The notes under the pieces: generated by a model
What the model saw: the letters and a program-made list of their open reading frames with translations, nothing else
The model's database searches: none
Told to the model about the DNA's origin: nothing
Position numbers and translations under genes: made by a program
In this document: piece after piece, positions 34,526-36,622 of the stretch
Position numbering within the stretch: position 1 is the first letter of the stretch
How the letters are laid out: each line of letters opens with the position of its first letter
Assembly (NCBI GenBank): GCA_902602845.1
Contig: CACKSN010000009.1
Span: 1 to 36,622, forward strand
From: an uncultured Alphaproteobacteria bacterium
GTDB lineage: Bacteria > Pseudomonadota > Alphaproteobacteria > HIMB59 > GCA-002718135
Direction of reading: 5' to 3'
DNA length: 36,622 nucleotides

Positions 34526-36621
34526 TTTTTTTTCTTTTTCTTAAGACCCATTTTTGCTTTTCTTTCATCAATTAATCTTATGGCATCTTCTAACTTTAAA
34601 CTATCGATTGTTTGATCACCTAGAATAGAAGCGTTTATTTTTCCACATTTAACATATGGACCAAATTTTCCATCATGTGCAGTGATATTTTTCTTTTCTG
34701 TAGGATGTTCACCAAATGTTTTTAATGTAGCATTTCCTCTTTGAGTAGGTTTTGCTATAAGTTCAATGGCCCTATCAAGTTCGATATCCAAAATATTATC
34801 TGTTTTTTCAAGAGCTTTATATTTTTTATCATGTAAGATATATGGTCCGTACATTCCAATCCCAGCACTAACAGTTTTATTAGTATCTGGATGAAATCCT
34901 AATTTTCGTGGAAGTCCTAGTAATTGAATAGCTGTATTTAAGCCAATTTCATCTGGCTCAAAATTTTTAGGAATAGAAACTCTTTTTGGTTTTTTCTCTT
35001 TTGTGCCTTCACCAACTTGCATATAAAAACCATAAGGTCCTTTACGGAGTGTAATCATTTCACCTGTTTCTGGATAAATTCCAATTTCTTTTGGTCCACT
35101 AAGTGCCTTGCCATCTTTGTCATTTAATTGGTTAAACTGTACTGTATATTTACAATCAGGATAATTTGAACAACCAATAAAACCTCCAAACTTCCCAACT
35201 TTAATACCAAGTCTTCCATTATCACATGTTGGACATTTTCTTTTTTCATCAGTTCCGTTTGGAGGAAAGAAGTGTGGACCTAATGCTTCATCCAAAACAT
35301 CTATAACCTCTCTATTTGATTTGCCGACTGTTTCATCACAAAGTTGTTTAAATGTTTCCCAAAACTTTCTAATAACTTCCTTCCAATCCAGTTTACCATC
35401 AGAAATTTCATCTAGTTGATTTTCTAAATCTGCAGTAAAGTCATATTCCACATATTGATTGAAATATTTCTCTAAAAATATCGAAACTATTCGACCTCTA
35501 TCATGAGGATTAAAACGTTTTTTATCTAAAACAACATAATCTCTATCTTGTAGTACTTTAATAATAGAAGCATAAGTGGATGGTCTACCAATTCCAAGTT
35601 CTTCCAATTTCTTTACTAAACTTGCTTCTGTATAACGAGGAGGAGGTGATGTAAAATGTTGAGTTTTTATAACTTCTTTTAAATTTAAATTCTCTCCTTC
35701 ACTCATAACAGGAAGAATGGTTTCTTTTTCTTCATCTTTATCATCATCTTTTGCTTCTTGATAAACTTTGTACATTCCAGGGAACTTTATTGTTGAGCCA
35801 TTAGCTCGTAAAACAATTTTTTTATCTTGATTTGTAATATCTACTGCGACTTGATCTAAAACAGCACTTGCCATTTGTGAACTAACCGCTCTTTGCCAAA
35901 TAATTTCATATAATTTGTATTCTTCTAAAGTAATATATTGTTTTATATCTTTTGGCGTTAAGTAAATATTTGTAGGTCTAATACATTCATGTGCTTCTTG
36001 AGCATTTTTAGCTTTAGATTTATAAACTCTTGGACTATCTGGTAAATAATTTGATCCATAATTATCAGTTACAAAACTGCGTACTTGGTTAATAGCCTCA
36101 TTTGACATAACGACACTGTCTGTTCGCATATAAGTTATTAAGCCAGTTGTTTCTCCTTTGATATCAGTACCCTCATATAATCGTTGTGCTGTTCGCATAG
36201 TTTGACTGGCACTAAGACCAAGCTTTCGACTAGACTCTATTTGCATTGTTGAAGTTGTAAAAGCAGGATAAGGATTTCTTCTTGCTTCTTTTTTAGTTAT
36301 ACTTCCTACAGTGAAAGATGAATTTTTAATATCATCAAATATTTTTGTTGCTTCACTTTCATTTTTAATTTCGAGTTTATCAACTTTATTTCCATCATAG
36401 ATTGTAAGCCTTGAATTAATAATTCTATCTTCTTTGTTTGTGAATTCTCCTTGTAATGACCAATATTCTTGTGGGATAAATTTTTCTATTTCAAGTTCTC
36501 TTTCACTTATTATACGCAAAGCAACAGATTGAACTCTGCCTGCTGATTTTGATCCTGGTAATTTTCGCCATAGTACAGGGGAAAGAGTGAACCCCACAAG
36601 AAAATCCAGAGCCCTTCTTGC
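34522..36621 (-). CDS. topA: DNA topoisomerase I (partial, N-terminal Toprim domain beyond the window)
   Basis: Relaxes negative supercoils through a covalent tyrosine-DNA link. The frame stays open to the window edge (ARRALDFLVGF before the GTG at 36597), so that GTG is internal and the 5' end is missing. Visible parts are LPGSKSAGRVQSVALR, the active-site Tyr in GLITYMRTDSVV, EAHECIRPTN, LEELGIGRPSTYASII, a four-Cys zinc ribbon (CPTCDNGRLG to CSNYPDCKY) and three repeated C-terminal modules (RKGPYGFYMQVG, GIGMYGPYILH, HDGKFGPYVKCG). A Lys-rich tail (KKKKKN) ends the protein. Confidence 0.97.
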   Translation of the reverse strand, partial: ARRALDFLVGFTLSPVLWRKLPGSKSAGRVQSVALRIISERELEIEKFIPQEYWSLQGEFTNKEDRIINSRLTIYDGNKVDKLEIKNESEATKIFDDIKNSSFTVGSITKKEARRNPYPAFTTSTMQIESSRKLGLSASQTMRTAQRLYEGTDIKGETTGLITYMRTDSVVMSNEAINQVRSFVTDNYGSNYLPDSPRVYKSKAKNAQEAHECIRPTNIYLTPKDIKQYITLEEYKLYEIIWQRAVSSQMASAVLDQVAVDITNQDKKIVLRANGSTIKFPGMYKVYQEAKDDDKDEEKETILPVMSEGENLNLKEVIKTQHFTSPPPRYTEASLVKKLEELGIGRPSTYASIIKVLQDRDYVVLDKKRFNPHDRGRIVSIFLEKYFNQYVEYDFTADLENQLDEISDGKLDWKEVIRKFWETFKQLCDETVGKSNREVIDVLDEALGPHFFPPNGTDEKRKCPTCDNGRLGIKVGKFGGFIGCSNYPDCKYTVQFNQLNDKDGKALSGPKEIGIYPETGEMITLRKGPYGFYMQVGEGTKEKKPKRVSIPKNFEPDEIGLNTAIQLLGLPRKLGFHPDTNKTVSAGIGMYGPYILHDKKYKALEKTDNILDIELDRAIELIAKPTQRGNATLKTFGEHPTEKKNITAHDGKFGPYVKCGKINASILGDQTIDSLKLEDAIRLIDERKAKMGLKKKKKN

Positions 36622-36622
36622 T

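Noticed and set aside
34522-36597. Complete topA starting at the GTG at 36597
   Set aside because: The frame stays open to the window edge and the upstream residues ARRALDFLVGF match TopA, so the GTG is internal and the gene is cut by the window.

Overview
The window is a compact, strongly A+T-rich piece of an alphaproteobacterial chromosome. Several blocks match the conserved alphaproteobacterial gene order: the end of lpxB facing gltA; lexA-gltX-gltA; ppiD-trpE-trpG-trpD-trpC-moaC; tpiA-secG-pyrG-kdsA-eno-ftsB-pdhABC-lipA-coq10; ispDF near ntrY-ntrX-trkA-dat. The low GC, very short gaps (none above about 100 bp), many overlapping genes, and the absence of usual neighbours (moeA, comEC, lpdA, dusB-ntrBC, hfq-hflX) suggest a streamlined free-living marine lineage of the Pelagibacterales or HIMB59 kind. 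The lineage is an inference from gene order and composition, not from a tree. The trp genes argue against an obligate intracellular Rickettsiales organism.

Layout. 1-145 holds the C-terminal tail of a + strand gene, probably lpxB. 138-9724 (minus) carries ppiD-trpEGDC-moaC and then lexA-gltX-gltA, the second group behind a LexA operator. 9774-19935 (plus) runs through triose-phosphate isomerase, SecG, CTP synthase, Kdo8P synthase, enolase, FtsB, pyruvate dehydrogenase E1/E2, lipoate synthase and a COQ10/RatA-type START protein. 19927-21983 (minus) holds pncC/cinA-C, pgpA and ispDF. 22040-31865 (plus) holds ntrY-ntrX-trkA-dat, an inositol-monophosphatase-like gene, a beta-hydroxyacid dehydrogenase, an EamA permease, msrB and an MFS transporter. 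31852-33402 (minus) has a small unknown gene and a bleomycin-hydrolase-type peptidase gene that is frameshifted. 33497-34525 (plus) is a D-2-hydroxyacid dehydrogenase. The window ends inside topA (minus).

How the genes work together. The central block links glycolysis (tpiA, eno) to pyruvate oxidation (pdhABC), with lipA making the lipoyl groups that PdhB and PdhC carry and gltA taking up the acetyl-CoA. Other blocks cover tryptophan synthesis, the SOS response, envelope precursors (Kdo, isoprenoid, phosphatidylglycerol) and an NtrYX two-component system with TrkA.

I found no tRNA, rRNA, CRISPR array, insertion sequence or prophage, and no clearly new multi-gene system. The points most worth a second look are: a -1 frameshift at an A6 run that splits the catalytic residues of the peptidase; an NtrX whose AAA+ domain has lost GAFTGA and the Walker B acids; overlapping 3' ends at all four convergent gene pairs; a recurring 8-nt NTGNNTAA overlap between co-directional genes; and a LexA operator lying against the lexA start codon.
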